NCBI GenBank assembly: GCA_900316475.1
Contig: ONDA01000020.1
Location: 41,335 to 105,334, forward strand
Origin: an uncultured Prevotellaceae bacterium
Lineage (GTDB): Bacteria > Bacteroidota > Bacteroidia > Bacteroidales > Bacteroidaceae
Reading direction: 5' to 3'
DNA length: 64,000 nt
Below are positions 13,391 to 23,358 of this stretch, in pieces. The first letter of the stretch is position 1. Each line of letters starts with the position of its first letter. A program made the translations under genes and the position numbers. Under the pieces are notes generated by a model. It saw only the letters and a program-made list of their open reading frames with translations, was not told the origin of the DNA and did not search any database.

Positions 13391-16282
13391 CTACAGCCCC
13401 AGTTCTTGTTTCAGGAAATGAGCGGTGAATCCCTTGTTGCTCAATGCTACCTCTTCGGGCGTTCCTGTGGTGATAACCTCGCCGCCTCGCCGTCCGCCTT
13501 CGGGTCCCATATCGATAATCCAGTCGGCCTGACGGATGACGTCGAGGTTGTGCTCGATGACGATGACCGTGTTGCCGCGGTCTACCAGTCGGCGCAGCAC
13601 CTGCATCAGTATGCGGATGTCCTCGAAGTGTAGCCCCGTTGTCGGCTCGTCGAGGATGTAGAGTGTCTTGCCAGTATCCTTCTTCGACAGTTCTGTGGCC
13701 AGTTTTACACGTTGGCTCTCACCGCCGGAGAGGGTGGTGGAGGGCTGTCCGAGCTTGATGTAGCCCAGACCGACATCCTGAATGGTTTTTATTTTGCGCA
13801 AGATGTCGGGTACATTCTCGAAGAACTCCACCGCCTGGTTGATGGTCATGTCGAGCACGTCGGCTATCGACTTGCCCTTGTAGCGCACTTCCAGGGTCTC
13901 GCGGTTGTAGCGCTTGCCGTGACACTCCTCACAGGGCACCTGAATGTCGGGCAGGAAGTTCATCTCAATGGTCTTGTAGCCATTGCCGCCGCAGGTCTCG
14001 CAGCGTCCGCCCTTGACGTTGAACGAGAAGCGTCCCGGCTTGTAGCCGCGAATCTTGGCCTCGGGCAGTCCGACGAACAGTGTGCGGATGTCGCTGAACA
14101 CGCCGGTATAGGTGGCCGGGTTGGAGCGTGGTGTACGTCCCAGCGGACTCTGGTCGACGTTCACCACCTTATCTATAAGTGTGAGTCCCTCTATACTTTC
14201 GTAGGGCATGGGGCGCTTCAGCGAGCGGTAGAAATGCTGGCTGAGGATGGGTTGCAGCGTCTCGTTGATGAGTGTCGACTTGCCAGAGCCTGACACACCG
14301 GTGACGAGGATGAGCTTGCCCAACGGGAATTCTACGTCGACATGCTTCAGGTTGTTGCCGGTGCAGCCGCGGAGGGTGAGAGCCCCACCCCCAACCCCTC
14401 CCGCGGGGGGGAGGGGAGTGATTACCTGTTCCGCAGCATTTCCGCTTTCCTCCCCCCTGCGGGAGGGGTTTGGGGGTGGGGCTAAGTACTGTGCCGTCAG
14501 CGTTTTAGTCTTCATCATCTCTTCCGGCGTGCCTTGGAACACCACCTCGCCGCCTTTGCGGCCAGCCCGCGGGCCGATGTCGACGATGTAGTCGGCGGCC
14601 AGCATCATGTCGCGGTCGTGTTCTACGACGATGACCGTGTTGCCCAGGTCGCGCAGTTCCTTCAGCGAGCGGATGAGACGCTCGTTGTCGCGCTGGTGCA
14701 GGCCTATCGACGGCTCGTCGAGAATGTAGAGCACGTTGACCAGCTGCGAGCCTATCTGCGTGGCCAGGCGGATGCGCTGACTCTCGCCACCCGACAGCGA
14801 GGCCGACGGGCGGTTCAGGGCCAGGTAGTCGAGGCCCACTTCGAGCAGGAAGTCCAGGCGCGTGCGTATCTCTTTGAGTATCTCGGTGGCTATCTGCCGC
14901 TGCTGGTTGTCCAGATGCTCTTCCGCCTGGTCAAGCCACTCTCGCAGTTCGCTGATGTCCATCGAGGCCAGATCTGAGATGTTCTTGTCCCATATCTTAA
15001 ATGAAAGGGCCTCGCGGTTCAGCCGCTGACCGTGACAGACGGGGCATTGCACTTCGGCCATGAACTGGTCGGCCCATTTCTGCCCTGCGGCAGAGTCGTC
15101 GTTCTCCATCACCTGGCGCAGGTACTTGATGATGCCGTCGAAAGCCACGAAGTAGTCGCTCGTCGTGTGTACCAATTCCTTGTCGATGCGGACATTCTCC
15201 AACGACCCGTAAAGCACCTCTTGGAGCGCCTCGTCGGGAATGTCGGCGATGGGCGTCTTCAGCTGGCAATCGTATTTCTTCAGGATAGCATCTATCTGCC
15301 AGAAGATCATCTGGTTCTTGTACTTTCCCAACGGGACGATGGCTCCTTCATAGATGCTCTGTTTGCGGTTGGGAATGACTTTTTCCAAGTCAATTTCGTT
15401 GATGATACCCAGCCCCTTGCAGTGTGGACAAGCCCCTTGGGGAGAGTTGAACGAAAAGTTGTTAGGCGCTGGGTCACTGTAACTTATGCCTGACGTTGGA
15501 CACATCAGACGCTTGGAGAAATACTTGGCATTTCCGCTGTCTTTGTCAAGAATCATCACAAGTCCGTCGCCTTGTTTCATGGCCAGCTGTACCGATTTCT
15601 TCAGGCGGTCGTTGGACTCCCTTTCACCCCCTCTTTCTGGGGGGGCAGGGGGGAGGCTTAACTTGTCGATGACAACCTCTATGTCGTGGTTCTTGTAGCG
15701 GTCGACCTTCATGCCCTGGGTTATCTCCATCATCTCGCCGTCGACGCGGATGTTCAGATAGCCCTTGCGGCGCATTGACTCGAACAGCTCGCGGTAGTGT
15801 CCCTTGCGGCTGCGAACCAGCGGTGCGAGCAGCAGGATGCGCCGCCCGGCATAGTCGTGCTGTATCATCTCGATGATACGCTCCTCGGTGTACTTCACCA
15901 TCGGCTCGCCCGTCAAGTAACTGAAAGCCTTGCCGACGCGGGCGTAGAGCAGTCGCAGGTAGTCGTAGATTTCTGTGGTGGTGCCTACGGTAGAGCGCGG
16001 GTTCTTGTTGGTGGTCTTCTGCTCGATGCTGATGACGGGCGAGAGTCCTGTTATTTTGTCCACGTCAGGACGCTCCAGACCGCCAAGAAAGTTGCGGGCA
16101 TAGGCAGAGAACGTCTCTATATAGCGGCGCTGACCCTCGGCATAGATGGTGTCGAAGGCCAGACTCGACTTGCCGCTGCCGCTGAGGCCGGTGATGACCG
16201 TCAGCGAGTGGCGGGGAATCTCCACGTCGATGTTCTTCAAGTTGTGGACGCGGGCACCGAAAACCTGTATCTTCTCTTCCAT
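13391..16282 (-). CDS. uvrA: Excinuclease ABC subunit A (UvrA)
   Basis: 963 residues; DNA damage recognition ATPase of nucleotide excision repair. Two ABC modules are visible: Walker [10 protein letters not shown] near residue 32 and GVSGSGKST near 660; signatures [12 protein letters not shown] and [12 protein letters not shown]; and Walker [14 protein letters not shown] and [12 protein letters not shown]. Zinc-site pairs CPHCKG, CPVCHG, CETCGG and CEECHG are present. It is slightly longer than usual because of two repeat-encoded Pro/Gly-rich insertions: residues about 207-220 (before [11 protein letters not shown]) and about 600-634, in the linker between the two ABC halves. The start is 6 nt after the CHU_C gene stop, so the two are likely co-transcribed. 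Confidence 0.92.
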   Translation of the reverse strand: MEEKIQVFGARVHNLKNIDVEIPRHSLTVITGLSGSGKSSLAFDTIYAEGQRRYIETFSAYARNFLGGLERPDVDKITGLSPVISIEQKTTNKNPRSTVGTTTEIYDYLRLLYARVGKAFSYLTGEPMVKYTEERIIEMIQHDYAGRRILLLAPLVRSRKGHYRELFESMRRKGYLNIRVDGEMMEITQGMKVDRYKNHDIEVVIDKLSLPPAPPERGGERESNDRLKKSVQLAMKQGDGLVMILDKDSGNAKYFSKRLMCPTSGISYSDPAPNNFSFNSPQGACPHCKGLGIINEIDLEKVIPNRKQSIYEGAIVPLGKYKNQMIFWQIDAILKKYDCQLKTPIADIPDEALQEVLYGSLENVRIDKELVHTTSDYFVAFDGIIKYLRQVMENDDSAAGQKWADQFMAEVQCPVCHGQRLNREALSFKIWDKNISDLASMDISELREWLDQAEEHLDNQQRQIATEILKEIRTRLDFLLEVGLDYLALNRPSASLSGGESQRIRLATQIGSQLVNVLYILDEPSIGLHQRDNERLIRSLKELRDLGNTVIVVEHDRDMMLAADYIVDIGPRAGRKGGEVVFQGTPEEMMKTKTLTAQYLAPPPNPSRRGEESGNAAEQVITPLPPAGGVGGGALTLRGCTGNNLKHVDVEFPLGKLILVTGVSGSGKSTLINETLQPILSQHFYRSLKRPMPYESIEGLTLIDKVVNVDQSPLGRTPRSNPATYTGVFSDIRTLFVGLPEAKIRGYKPGRFSFNVKGGRCETCGGNGYKTIEMNFLPDIQVPCEECHGKRYNRETLEVRYKGKSIADVLDMTINQAVEFFENVPDILRKIKTIQDVGLGYIKLGQPSTTLSGGESQRVKLATELSKKDTGKTLYILDEPTTGLHFEDIRILMQVLRRLVDRGNTVIVIEHNLDVIRQADWIIDMGPEGGRRGGEVITTGTPEEVALSNKGFTAHFLKQELGL
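14381..14483. repeat. Long GC-rich inverted repeat inside uvrA
   Basis: Arms 14381-14414 and 14449-14483 are inverted copies (34 and 35 nt, one mismatch and one indel by eye) around a 34-nt spacer. The element stays in frame and encodes [10 protein letters not shown] and [11 protein letters not shown] in the linker between the two UvrA ABC modules. Confidence 0.8.
15622..15660. repeat. GC-rich repeat-like insert inside uvrA
   Basis: CACCCCCTCTTTCTGGGGGG followed by CAGGGGGGAGG, in frame, encoding [12 protein letters not shown]. It resembles one arm of the 14381-14483 element. Confidence 0.6.
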
Positions 16283-16288
16283 GAGTTG

Positions 16289-16984
16289 TCAGTTGCCTGT
16301 AGATGAATTAGTTGTTGTTCCTTCGATGTAGTTTCTCAGCAGATTGACGTCCTTCTTGATGTTGTATTCGCGACCGTCGGCACCCCGGGCCTTTACCAGT
16401 ACGAAGTAGACGCCCTCCTTGACGGGCGAACCTTTGTAGGTGCCGTCCCAGCCCTTCGACACATCCGTCCACTCATAGAGTTTCTGCCCCCAACGGTTGA
16501 AGATGTAGGCGCGGAACTCCACGATGCTTTTATAGCCGTCGGGCTGCTTAGCACGGTAGATGTCGTTGATGCCGTCGCCATTGGGCGAGAAGGCGTTGGG
16601 AAATTCCAGCTTGCTCTCGCTGATGGTCACCTCGATACTCTTGTCCCCCAAATCGGCACCGCTATCCGTCAGCCGTGTCTTCAGCGTCACGACAAAGGTG
16701 CCCGACTCCATAAACCTGTAAGATGTCTCCTCTTCGTAGCGAACCAGCAGATCCTCTGTGGCTCCTTTCTTAATGATGTGCCATTCGTAGGCCGGCGTAT
16801 GCTCGGCCATTTCCTTTGGGTTGGCTTTGAAACTTATTTCAAGCGGTGCCTGTCCCGAAATGTTCTCCCATTTCTCTTCCGTTCCCTGTTCCGTCAGATA
16901 GGAGGCCGTTGGCTCCACTTTCTGCGCAGCGACAGCTGTTGCGATTAACCCACTTATGATTATTAAAATGTCCCTTAATCTCAT
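16289..16984 (-). CDS. Secreted PKD-like protein with gliding-motility (CHU_C, T9SS type B) C-terminus
   Basis: 231 residues from [10 protein letters not shown]; upstream in-frame codons to 17122 lie in the promoter region and were excluded. The signal peptide ends near ATAVAAQ. A PKD/Ig-like domain occupies residues about 40-145 ([20 protein letters not shown]). The C-terminal 80 residues are a CHU_C module, recognised from [32 protein letters not shown] and [16 protein letters not shown]. In Bacteroidetes this domain targets proteins to the type IX secretion system and the cell surface. The gene precedes uvrA by 6 nt. The pairing with a repair gene appears to be purely positional. Confidence 0.82.
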   Translation of the reverse strand: MRLRDILIIISGLIATAVAAQKVEPTASYLTEQGTEEKWENISGQAPLEISFKANPKEMAEHTPAYEWHIIKKGATEDLLVRYEEETSYRFMESGTFVVTLKTRLTDSGADLGDKSIEVTISESKLEFPNAFSPNGDGINDIYRAKQPDGYKSIVEFRAYIFNRWGQKLYEWTDVSKGWDGTYKGSPVKEGVYFVLVKARGADGREYNIKKDVNLLRNYIEGTTTNSSTGN

Positions 16985-17004
16985 ATCGTCATTGAATTTG
17001 GTGG

Positions 17005-17012
17005 CAAAGTTA
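17005..17012 (-). promoter_or_regulatory. -7 element for the CHU_C gene
   Basis: Minus-strand TAACTTTG about 20 nt before the ATG. No convincing TTTG partner was found at the expected distance. Confidence 0.35.
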
Positions 17013-17030
17013 CAAAAAATTATGAAAAAG

Positions 17031-17062
17031 GTTGAAAGTGCCGCGCTTTTTTTGTAATTTTG
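17031..17062 (+). promoter_or_regulatory. Promoter of the five-gene plus-strand operon
   Basis: GTTG (17031-17034), 20 nt, TAATTTTG (17055-17062), 25 nt before the ATG at 17088. The -7 box is perfect, the -33 box three of four. Confidence 0.55.
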
Positions 17063-17087
17063 CAGCGTTAAAACAGAAAATTGACAA

Positions 17088-18467
17088 ATGAAACGTATAT
17101 TTAATTGTGTTTTATTAGGCATTTTGATGGCTTTCTCGACGGAAACGGCTTTCTGTCAGACGAGCAAGTGGCGCGAGATTCACAAGGTGAAGAAGAAAGA
17201 GACGATCTTCGGTATTGCCCGCCAATATGGTATTACGATTCAGGAACTGGTCGATGCCAATCCCGAAATGAACTCGCCAGGCTACGAACTCAAGAAGGAT
17301 AGCTATATCGCCATACCTTATCCCAAGAAGGAAACCACCAGTCCACAGCCTGTAGAGACACCGGTCAGCGTAAACCGTCAGGAAACGGCCGTCAAGAAGA
17401 CGCGTGCCAAGAATGCTCCGATACGGTTGGGCGTGATGCTGCCGCTGCACAATATCAATGGCGACGGACGGCGTATGGTAGAGTACTATCGTGGCATACT
17501 AATGGCTTGCGACAGCTTGAAGAAAATGGGCATCTCTGTAGACGTTCATGCCTGGAATACGCCCGACAACGAACCTGTTACTCCCGTGTTGTGCGAGAAG
17601 GCTGCCCGTGAGTGCGACCTCATCATCGGTCCACTGTATTCGAAGCAGATGGCTCAGCTCTCTGACTTCGTCAAAGAGAACGACATCCGCCTCGTCATAC
17701 CTTTCTCCATCAATGCGCCGCAATTGCAGACGAACCGCAACATCTTCCAGGTCTACCAGGCCCCCAGCGCCCTTAATGAGGCGATGATAGAGCAGTTCCT
17801 GAAACGTTTTGGCGATTCTCATCCTGTGTTTATCGACTGCAACGACTCTACAAGTACGAAAGGAACGTTTACCGCGGGACTTCGCAGGAAACTGGAGGCG
17901 AAAGGCATTGCCTACACGCTGACAAACTTGAAATCGTCGGAAGCCAGTTTCGCAAAGGCTTTCAGTACGACAAAGCCCAATGTGGTCGTCCTCAATACCG
18001 GACGCTCGCCAGAACTCAATGTGGCTACTGCCAAGCTCAACGGCTTGCAGGCTACGACTCCCAATGTGCAGATTACCCTTTTTGGCTATACCGAATGGCT
18101 GATGTACACGAAGCATCAGCTGGATAATTTCTATAAGTTCAATGCTTATATACCTTCTACGTTCCACTATACGCCGCTGACTTCGAATACGCTTCGTTTC
18201 CAGCAGAAGTATCGTTCTAATTTCCATCAGGACATGATGCAGTCGTTGCCCCGTTTCGCTATTACGGGCTTCGACCATGCAATGTTCTTCCTCCAGGGAT
18301 TCTACCGTTTTGGCAATGATTTCACCGGAGCTCCTGGTCTGCTGGGGTACGATCCTATCCAGACGCCGCTACGGTTTGAACGCGTGGGAAATGGCGGAAT
18401 GCAGAATAAGACGATGGTGTTTGTGCATTATATGCCGGAACATCGTATGGAGGTTATAAATTTCTAA
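17088..18467 (+). CDS. LysM domain protein fused to a type-1 periplasmic-binding fold
   Basis: 459 residues. A signal peptide (LLGILMAFSTETAFCQ) is followed by one LysM peptidoglycan-binding module at residues about 30-77 (HKVKKKETIFGIARQYGIT, LVDANPEM, YIAIP). A linker leads to a periplasmic-binding-protein type-1-like domain from residue 110 (IRLGVMLPLHNING, YYRGILMACDSLKK, DLIIGPLYSKQM, VIPFSIN), as in amino-acid ABC-type receptor proteins. It is probably anchored to the cell wall in the periplasm. No ABC transporter lies nearby, so it may be a structural or sensing protein rather than a transport receptor. First gene of the operon, with the next gene 2 nt downstream. Confidence 0.82.
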   Translation: MKRIFNCVLLGILMAFSTETAFCQTSKWREIHKVKKKETIFGIARQYGITIQELVDANPEMNSPGYELKKDSYIAIPYPKKETTSPQPVETPVSVNRQETAVKKTRAKNAPIRLGVMLPLHNINGDGRRMVEYYRGILMACDSLKKMGISVDVHAWNTPDNEPVTPVLCEKAARECDLIIGPLYSKQMAQLSDFVKENDIRLVIPFSINAPQLQTNRNIFQVYQAPSALNEAMIEQFLKRFGDSHPVFIDCNDSTSTKGTFTAGLRRKLEAKGIAYTLTNLKSSEASFAKAFSTTKPNVVVLNTGRSPELNVATAKLNGLQATTPNVQITLFGYTEWLMYTKHQLDNFYKFNAYIPSTFHYTPLTSNTLRFQQKYRSNFHQDMMQSLPRFAITGFDHAMFFLQGFYRFGNDFTGAPGLLGYDPIQTPLRFERVGNGGMQNKTMVFVHYMPEHRMEVINF

Positions 18468-18469
18468 GT

Positions 18470-19255
18470 ATGACACATAGATTCCTCTTGTTATTAGCGG
18501 GACTTTTCTGCGGGCTCAGTGTGACGGCACAGATAGGTGAGTATCGCAATGAGTTTGCAGTAGGCGTCAATGGCGGCGTCTCAATGAGTACCGTTGCCTT
18601 TACGCCTGAAATACCGCAGAACCAACTGATTGGCAAGACCTTCGGACTGACATTCCGTTACAATGGTGAAAAGTATTTTAAGAGCATCTGTTCTCTCGTT
18701 GCTGAGGTTAATTATACGCAGATGGGTTGGAAGGAGCGCATCTGGGATGCGAACGACCAGCCAGTCATCAACGGCCAGACGGGCTTGGCCGAGGAGTATT
18801 CGCGTATTGTAAACTATGTACAGGTTCCCTTGTTTGCACGATTAGGGTGGGGACGTGAGCGCCAAGGCTTGCAAGCCTATTTTCAGGTAGGTCCGCAGTT
18901 GGGCTATTATCTCAACGAGAAGACGGAGGCCAACTTCGATTTGGATCATCCCAACACGACAGACCGCGTGTCGCACATTTCGGGACCAGATATCGGGAAG
19001 GTACACTTCTCCAATATGTACCACATGCCGATTGAGAAGAAATTAGATTATGGCATTGCTGCGGGTCTGGGCGTTGAGTTGTCGTTGCGCCACGTGGGGC
19101 ACTTCCTTCTGGAGGGACGCTATTATTTCGGTTTGGGAAATATCTATGGCAACACCAAACGCGACTACTTTGCAAAATCCAATTATCAGAACATCGTCAT
19201 CAAGGCTACCTATCTGTTTGACGTCATACAAAGTAAAAACCCTAAAATTAAATAA
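18470..19255 (+). CDS. PorT-family outer-membrane beta-barrel protein
   Basis: 261 residues with signal peptide FLLLLAGLFCGLSVTAQ. The barrel family is recognised from FGLTFRYNGEKYF, LVAEVNYTQMGWKER, YVQVPLFARLGWGRER, YFQVGPQLGYYL, DYGIAAGLGVEL and LEGRYYFGLGNIY. Proteins of this family include PorT, required for type IX secretion in Porphyromonas gingivalis. With a CHU_C substrate next door a T9SS role is plausible, but other PorT-like barrels have unrelated jobs, so no symbol is given. Its start is 2 nt after the LysM gene stop and 3 nt separate it from the peptide transporter. Confidence 0.75.
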   Translation: MTHRFLLLLAGLFCGLSVTAQIGEYRNEFAVGVNGGVSMSTVAFTPEIPQNQLIGKTFGLTFRYNGEKYFKSICSLVAEVNYTQMGWKERIWDANDQPVINGQTGLAEEYSRIVNYVQVPLFARLGWGRERQGLQAYFQVGPQLGYYLNEKTEANFDLDHPNTTDRVSHISGPDIGKVHFSNMYHMPIEKKLDYGIAAGLGVELSLRHVGHFLLEGRYYFGLGNIYGNTKRDYFAKSNYQNIVIKATYLFDVIQSKNPKIK

Positions 19256-19258
19256 GTT

Positions 19259-20791
19259 ATGTTTGAAAATCAACCTAAAGGACTTTATGCGTTGGCATTG
19301 GCCAACACGGGCGAGCGCTTCGGCTACTACACGATGCTCGCCGTCTTTGCACTCTTCCTGCGTGCTAACTACGGACTCGATGCCGGCTGGGCGGGCGAAA
19401 TCTATAGTGATTTCCTCATGCTCGTCTACTTCCTTCCCATTGTGGGCGGCTGGCTCGCCGACAAGTTCGGTTTTGGCCGCATGGTGACTATCGGTATCCT
19501 GATTATGTTCGCCGGCTATCTGCTGCTGTCGGTTCCCCTGGGTGGCGACACGCTGGCATTAGTGGTCATGCTGGCCGCACTGGTACTCATCGGTCTGGGT
19601 ACGGGACTGTTTAAGGGAAACCTCCAGGTGATGGTGGGCGACCTCTACAACGACCCGAAGTATGCCGGACAGCGCGACTCGGGCTTCTCCATCTTCTACA
19701 TGGCCATCAACATCGGTGCCCTGTTTGCTCCGACGGCTGCCGTGAAGATTATGGAGTGGGCACAGCAGAATCTCGGTACGTCGGTGAACGACTCCTACCA
19801 CTTCGCTTTTGCTGTGGCTTGCGCCTCGCTTATCCTGTCGATTGCCATCTACTACATCTTCCGCGGCACCTTCCGCCATGTAGAAGGCGGTAAGAAGACT
19901 GCGGACAGCAATTCCGCTGCTGTGGAAGAGCTCTCGAAGGAGGAGACCAAGCAGCGCATCGTTGCCCTCTGCCTGGTCTTCGCGGTGGTTATCTTCTTCT
20001 GGATGGCCTTCCACCAGAATGGCCTGTCGCTGACTTATTTCGCCGATGAGTTCACCGCCAAGACCTCGACAGGCGTAGAGGCCATGGCCTTCAATGTGTG
20101 GAATCTCGTCTGCATCATTTTCATTGTCTATGCTGGTTTCTCACTCTTCCAGTCGAAGACGGGCAAGGGCAAGGCTGTCTCGGCTCTCGTCATCGGCATA
20201 GCCCTAGCTATCCTCTTCCTGCAGTACGATGCTGCCAAGGGTGAGATCGTGGCCGTCTCGGCCCCCATCTTCCAGCAGTTCAACCCCTTCTACGTGGTGG
20301 CACTGACGCCCGTGTCGTTAGCCATCTTCGGTTCACTGGCCAAGAGTGGTAAAGAACCCTCTGCTCCGCGTAAGATTGCCTACGGTATGGTGGTGGCTGG
20401 TCTGGCCTATTGCCTCATGGCTGTTGCTTCGTTCGGCCTGCCGATGCCGCAGACCACCATCGACCCCAACGGCGACCAGGTGGCTGTCCATATGGCCGAC
20501 GTCACGCCGCAGTTGCTGATTTACACCTATCTTATATTGACATTTGCCGAACTGCTGCTCTCGCCGATGGGTATTTCCTTCGTCTCGAAGGTAGCTCCCC
20601 CGAAGTACAAAGGCTTGATGATGGGTGGCTGGTTCGTAGCTACCGCCATCGGCAACAAACTCGTCGGTGTGGGTGGCTATCTGTGGGGTAACATTCCCCT
20701 GTGGGCTGTCTGGACGGTATTCATCGCCCTCTGTCTCGTCTCGGCTCTCTTCATGTTCTCTATCATGAAGCGACTGGAGAAGGTATGCTAA
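19259..20791 (+). CDS. POT/PTR2-family peptide:H+ symporter
   Basis: 510 residues with about 12-14 membrane segments. The N-terminal signature NTGERFGYYTMLAVFALFL contains the E-x-x-E-R-F-x-Y-Y-type proton-coupling motif of oligopeptide transporters. Further on are DLYNDPKYAGQRDSGFSIFYMAINIGALFAP (second PTR2 signature) and FAELLLSPMGISFVSKVAP (conserved Glu of helix 10). It imports di- and tripeptides, consistent with the DPP5 and PepD peptidases elsewhere in the window. The last 7 nt overlap the start of the next gene. Confidence 0.88.
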   Translation: MFENQPKGLYALALANTGERFGYYTMLAVFALFLRANYGLDAGWAGEIYSDFLMLVYFLPIVGGWLADKFGFGRMVTIGILIMFAGYLLLSVPLGGDTLALVVMLAALVLIGLGTGLFKGNLQVMVGDLYNDPKYAGQRDSGFSIFYMAINIGALFAPTAAVKIMEWAQQNLGTSVNDSYHFAFAVACASLILSIAIYYIFRGTFRHVEGGKKTADSNSAAVEELSKEETKQRIVALCLVFAVVIFFWMAFHQNGLSLTYFADEFTAKTSTGVEAMAFNVWNLVCIIFIVYAGFSLFQSKTGKGKAVSALVIGIALAILFLQYDAAKGEIVAVSAPIFQQFNPFYVVALTPVSLAIFGSLAKSGKEPSAPRKIAYGMVVAGLAYCLMAVASFGLPMPQTTIDPNGDQVAVHMADVTPQLLIYTYLILTFAELLLSPMGISFVSKVAPPKYKGLMMGGWFVATAIGNKLVGVGGYLWGNIPLWAVWTVFIALCLVSALFMFSIMKRLEKVC

Positions 20792-22188
20792 GTTTGATCC
20801 CGTTTATTGTCCTCATTGCACTTATCACGTGTTGCGTTGCCGTCTTCGGTAACGCAACACTTGACGGTGCCTCTCAGGTGTCGCTGTTGGTGGCGTCGGC
20901 CGTCAGTGTGCTCGTTGGCCACTTCTCGAAGCGAATGACGTGGGAGAAGCTGGAACAGGAAATCACGGCAAAGATAGCTACCTGTACGCCAGCCATCATT
21001 ATCTTGCTGCTGATAGGCGCTATTGGGGGTACGTGGATGGTATCGGGCATCGTGCCGACGATGATATACTATGGTATGCAGATTCTGCGGCCCGAAATCT
21101 TCCTCGTCAGCAGTTCGCTGCTCTGTGCGCTGGTCAGTCTGATGATCGGCTCGTCGTGGACGACGGTGGCCACCATCGGTGTGGCACTGATGGGTATCGG
21201 TAAGGCTCACGGCTTCGACGACGGCTGGATAGCTGGCTCCATCATTACCGGTGCCTACTTCGGCGACAAGCTCTCGCCGCTCTCTGACACCACCGTGCTG
21301 GCCTCCAGCGTCTCGGGCGTACCGCTTTTTACGCATATCCGCTATATGCTGTACACCACCATCCCTTCGTTCTGCGTCTCTATTGCCATTTTCCTTGTGG
21401 CTGGCCTTACGATGAACGTTTCAGGTCAAGGCAATGTGGCTGAGTTCATGGAGGGGTTGGAGAACACTTTTGTCATTTCTCCCTGGCTGCTTGTCGTCCC
21501 TGTGCTGACAGGTGTGATGATAGCTCGTCGCTGGCCGTCAATGGTGGTGCTATTCCTGGCAATACTCTTGGCGGTTATTGTAAGCTTGTTCGTTCAGGTT
21601 TCGCTGGTTCAAACCATTTCCGGTTCAGAGAATGGTGGCTTGCTGGCCTCCTATAAAGGAATGATGCAGGTTTGTTATGGCAGCACCAATATTGAGACTG
21701 GCGTGCCGATGCTCAACGAACTGGTACACACACGGGGCATGGGTGGCATGATGCCGACGGTGTGGCTGATTATCTGTGCGCAGACGTTTGGAGGTGCGCT
21801 GACAGCAACAGGACAGTTGCGCGACCTGATGCGATACGTACTGCACTTTGCCAAGGGAACGGCTTCGCTCGTGGCTTCTACAGTGGGCACTTCACTCTTC
21901 TGCAATATTGCTCTTGCCGACCAGTATCTGTCTATTATGTTGGCTAGTTCGATGTTCAGGGACACCTATCTCGAACGGGGCTATGAGACGCGCTTGTTAA
22001 GTCGTAGTTGTGAGGACGGCGCTACCGTCACCTCGGTTCTCGTGCCATGGAATACTTGCGGCTTGACGCAGAGCACAGTGCTCGGCGTAGCTACGCTGAC
22101 CTATCTGCCCTACTGCTTCTTCAATCTGCTGTCGCCCGTGGCCAGTATCGCTGTTGCTGCTATAGGTTGGAAAATCAAGAAACGATGA
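20785..22188 (+). CDS. nhaC: NhaC-family Na+/H+ antiporter
   Basis: 467 residues from MLSLIPFIVLIALI. The longer frame from 20701 was rejected because it lies inside the upstream gene and adds a non-hydrophobic lead. About 11 membrane helices. Family features include IILLLIGAIGGTWMVSGIVPTMIYYG, SWTTVATIGVALMGIG and GAYFGDKLSPLSDTTVLASS (the D-K-x-S-P-L-S-D-T motif of ion-coupled NhaC carriers). The C-terminal CEDGATVTSVLVPWNTCG is also typical. It may exchange sodium, or an organic acid as in the malate-lactate branch, for protons. It overlaps the POT gene by 7 nt and the next gene by 4 nt (ATGA). Confidence 0.83.
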   Translation: MLSLIPFIVLIALITCCVAVFGNATLDGASQVSLLVASAVSVLVGHFSKRMTWEKLEQEITAKIATCTPAIIILLLIGAIGGTWMVSGIVPTMIYYGMQILRPEIFLVSSSLLCALVSLMIGSSWTTVATIGVALMGIGKAHGFDDGWIAGSIITGAYFGDKLSPLSDTTVLASSVSGVPLFTHIRYMLYTTIPSFCVSIAIFLVAGLTMNVSGQGNVAEFMEGLENTFVISPWLLVVPVLTGVMIARRWPSMVVLFLAILLAVIVSLFVQVSLVQTISGSENGGLLASYKGMMQVCYGSTNIETGVPMLNELVHTRGMGGMMPTVWLIICAQTFGGALTATGQLRDLMRYVLHFAKGTASLVASTVGTSLFCNIALADQYLSIMLASSMFRDTYLERGYETRLLSRSCEDGATVTSVLVPWNTCGLTQSTVLGVATLTYLPYCFFNLLSPVASIAVAAIGWKIKKR

Positions 22189-23156
22189 GGCGTTGGCTGA
22201 CTGTCCTGTCATTGATACTCTGTTCTTTCTTCGCTCTTCCTGTAAAGGCACAATTCACGTTTGTAGAATTGAATTGCGAGAATATCTTCGATACGACTCA
22301 TGATGAGGGGAAGGACGATTCGGAATACCTCCCTGACGCTATACGTCGGTGGACGAAACGTCGCTATTGGCGCAAACTGAATAACATCGCTCAGGAGTTG
22401 CTGTCAACCTGTGACGACCGGATACCCGACTTGATTGCCTTGTGTGAGGTGGAGAACGACACCGTTATGCGCGATCTGACAGCTCGGTCGCTATTGCGTA
22501 ATGCCAACTATGGCTATGTTATGACTTCGTCGCCCGACCGTCGTGGCGTTGATGTTGCCCTGCTGTACAGCCATTACACTTTTATGCCTATTCGTCATCA
22601 TAGCATCGCTATAGAGCCCGTCAAGGGAATGAGACCCACGCGCGACATCCTATATGTTGCCGGTCAACTGGTTTGCGGCGATACGTTACACGTCTTTGTT
22701 GTCCACGCCCCCAGCCGTTTTGGAGGCGAGCGTTATAGCCGCCCGTTTCGTGAGGCAGTGGCTGGTAGGTTGTGTGATGCCATAGATTCTGTATATGCCG
22801 CCTCTGCCGATGCCCGCATATTGGTGGCAGGCGATTTTAACGAGGATGCTGATGGCAGTGTCATGCAGCGCATCTGTCAGCAGCATCGCATAAGGAATCT
22901 GACGAAGGATGCTAGTAGCGTAAATGGTGTCAAAGGCACGTATCGCTACAAAGGCAAGTGGGAAAGCATCGACCACATCCTTGGCTCGCGTGCTATGCAT
23001 ATAGCAGTCGACAGTGTCTATATCCATGCTCCCCAGTTCTTATTGGAAGAGGATAAAGACTATGGCGGTTACCACCCGCGTCGTACCTATAACGGTATGC
23101 GCTATCAGCCTGGTTATAGCGATCATCTCCCCTTGGTAACGCGCTTTAGGCTATGA
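22185..23156 (+). CDS. Secreted endonuclease/exonuclease/phosphatase (EEP) family protein
   Basis: 323 residues from MRRWLTVLSLILCSF, the start that overlaps the nhaC stop by 4 nt. Signal peptide ends near LPVKAQ. EEP-fold motifs appear in order: LNCENIFD (Asn/Glu metal ligands), DLIALCEVEND, VVHAPSRFGGE, LVAGDFNEDADGS and SDHLPLVTRF (catalytic Asp-His). It is probably an extracytoplasmic nuclease or phosphodiesterase. Other members act on phosphoinositides or sphingomyelin, so the substrate is open. Last gene of the operon. The 200-bp spacer after it holds no clear terminator. Confidence 0.83.
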   Translation: MRRWLTVLSLILCSFFALPVKAQFTFVELNCENIFDTTHDEGKDDSEYLPDAIRRWTKRRYWRKLNNIAQELLSTCDDRIPDLIALCEVENDTVMRDLTARSLLRNANYGYVMTSSPDRRGVDVALLYSHYTFMPIRHHSIAIEPVKGMRPTRDILYVAGQLVCGDTLHVFVVHAPSRFGGERYSRPFREAVAGRLCDAIDSVYAASADARILVAGDFNEDADGSVMQRICQQHRIRNLTKDASSVNGVKGTYRYKGKWESIDHILGSRAMHIAVDSVYIHAPQFLLEEDKDYGGYHPRRTYNGMRYQPGYSDHLPLVTRFRL

Positions 23157-23358
23157 TATACCAAGTATATGATGAGCATATAGATTTCTCTCGCACATGC
23201 GCTTTTATGCCCATGAGTGCAGGTCGGTGACCGTACGATGGGCTTTCGCGCTTCGGGTATTTAAGCCCCCTTCTCTTGGTAATTGGCTATAGATGGCCCT
23301 GATTTCGGACAGGAATCGGGAACCATCTGGCAGTACCCCTCGACGGGCAACGAGCAGT

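Noticed and set aside
20701-20784. Longer start for the NhaC-like antiporter
   Set aside because: It lies inside the POT gene and adds a hydrophilic lead before the first membrane helix.
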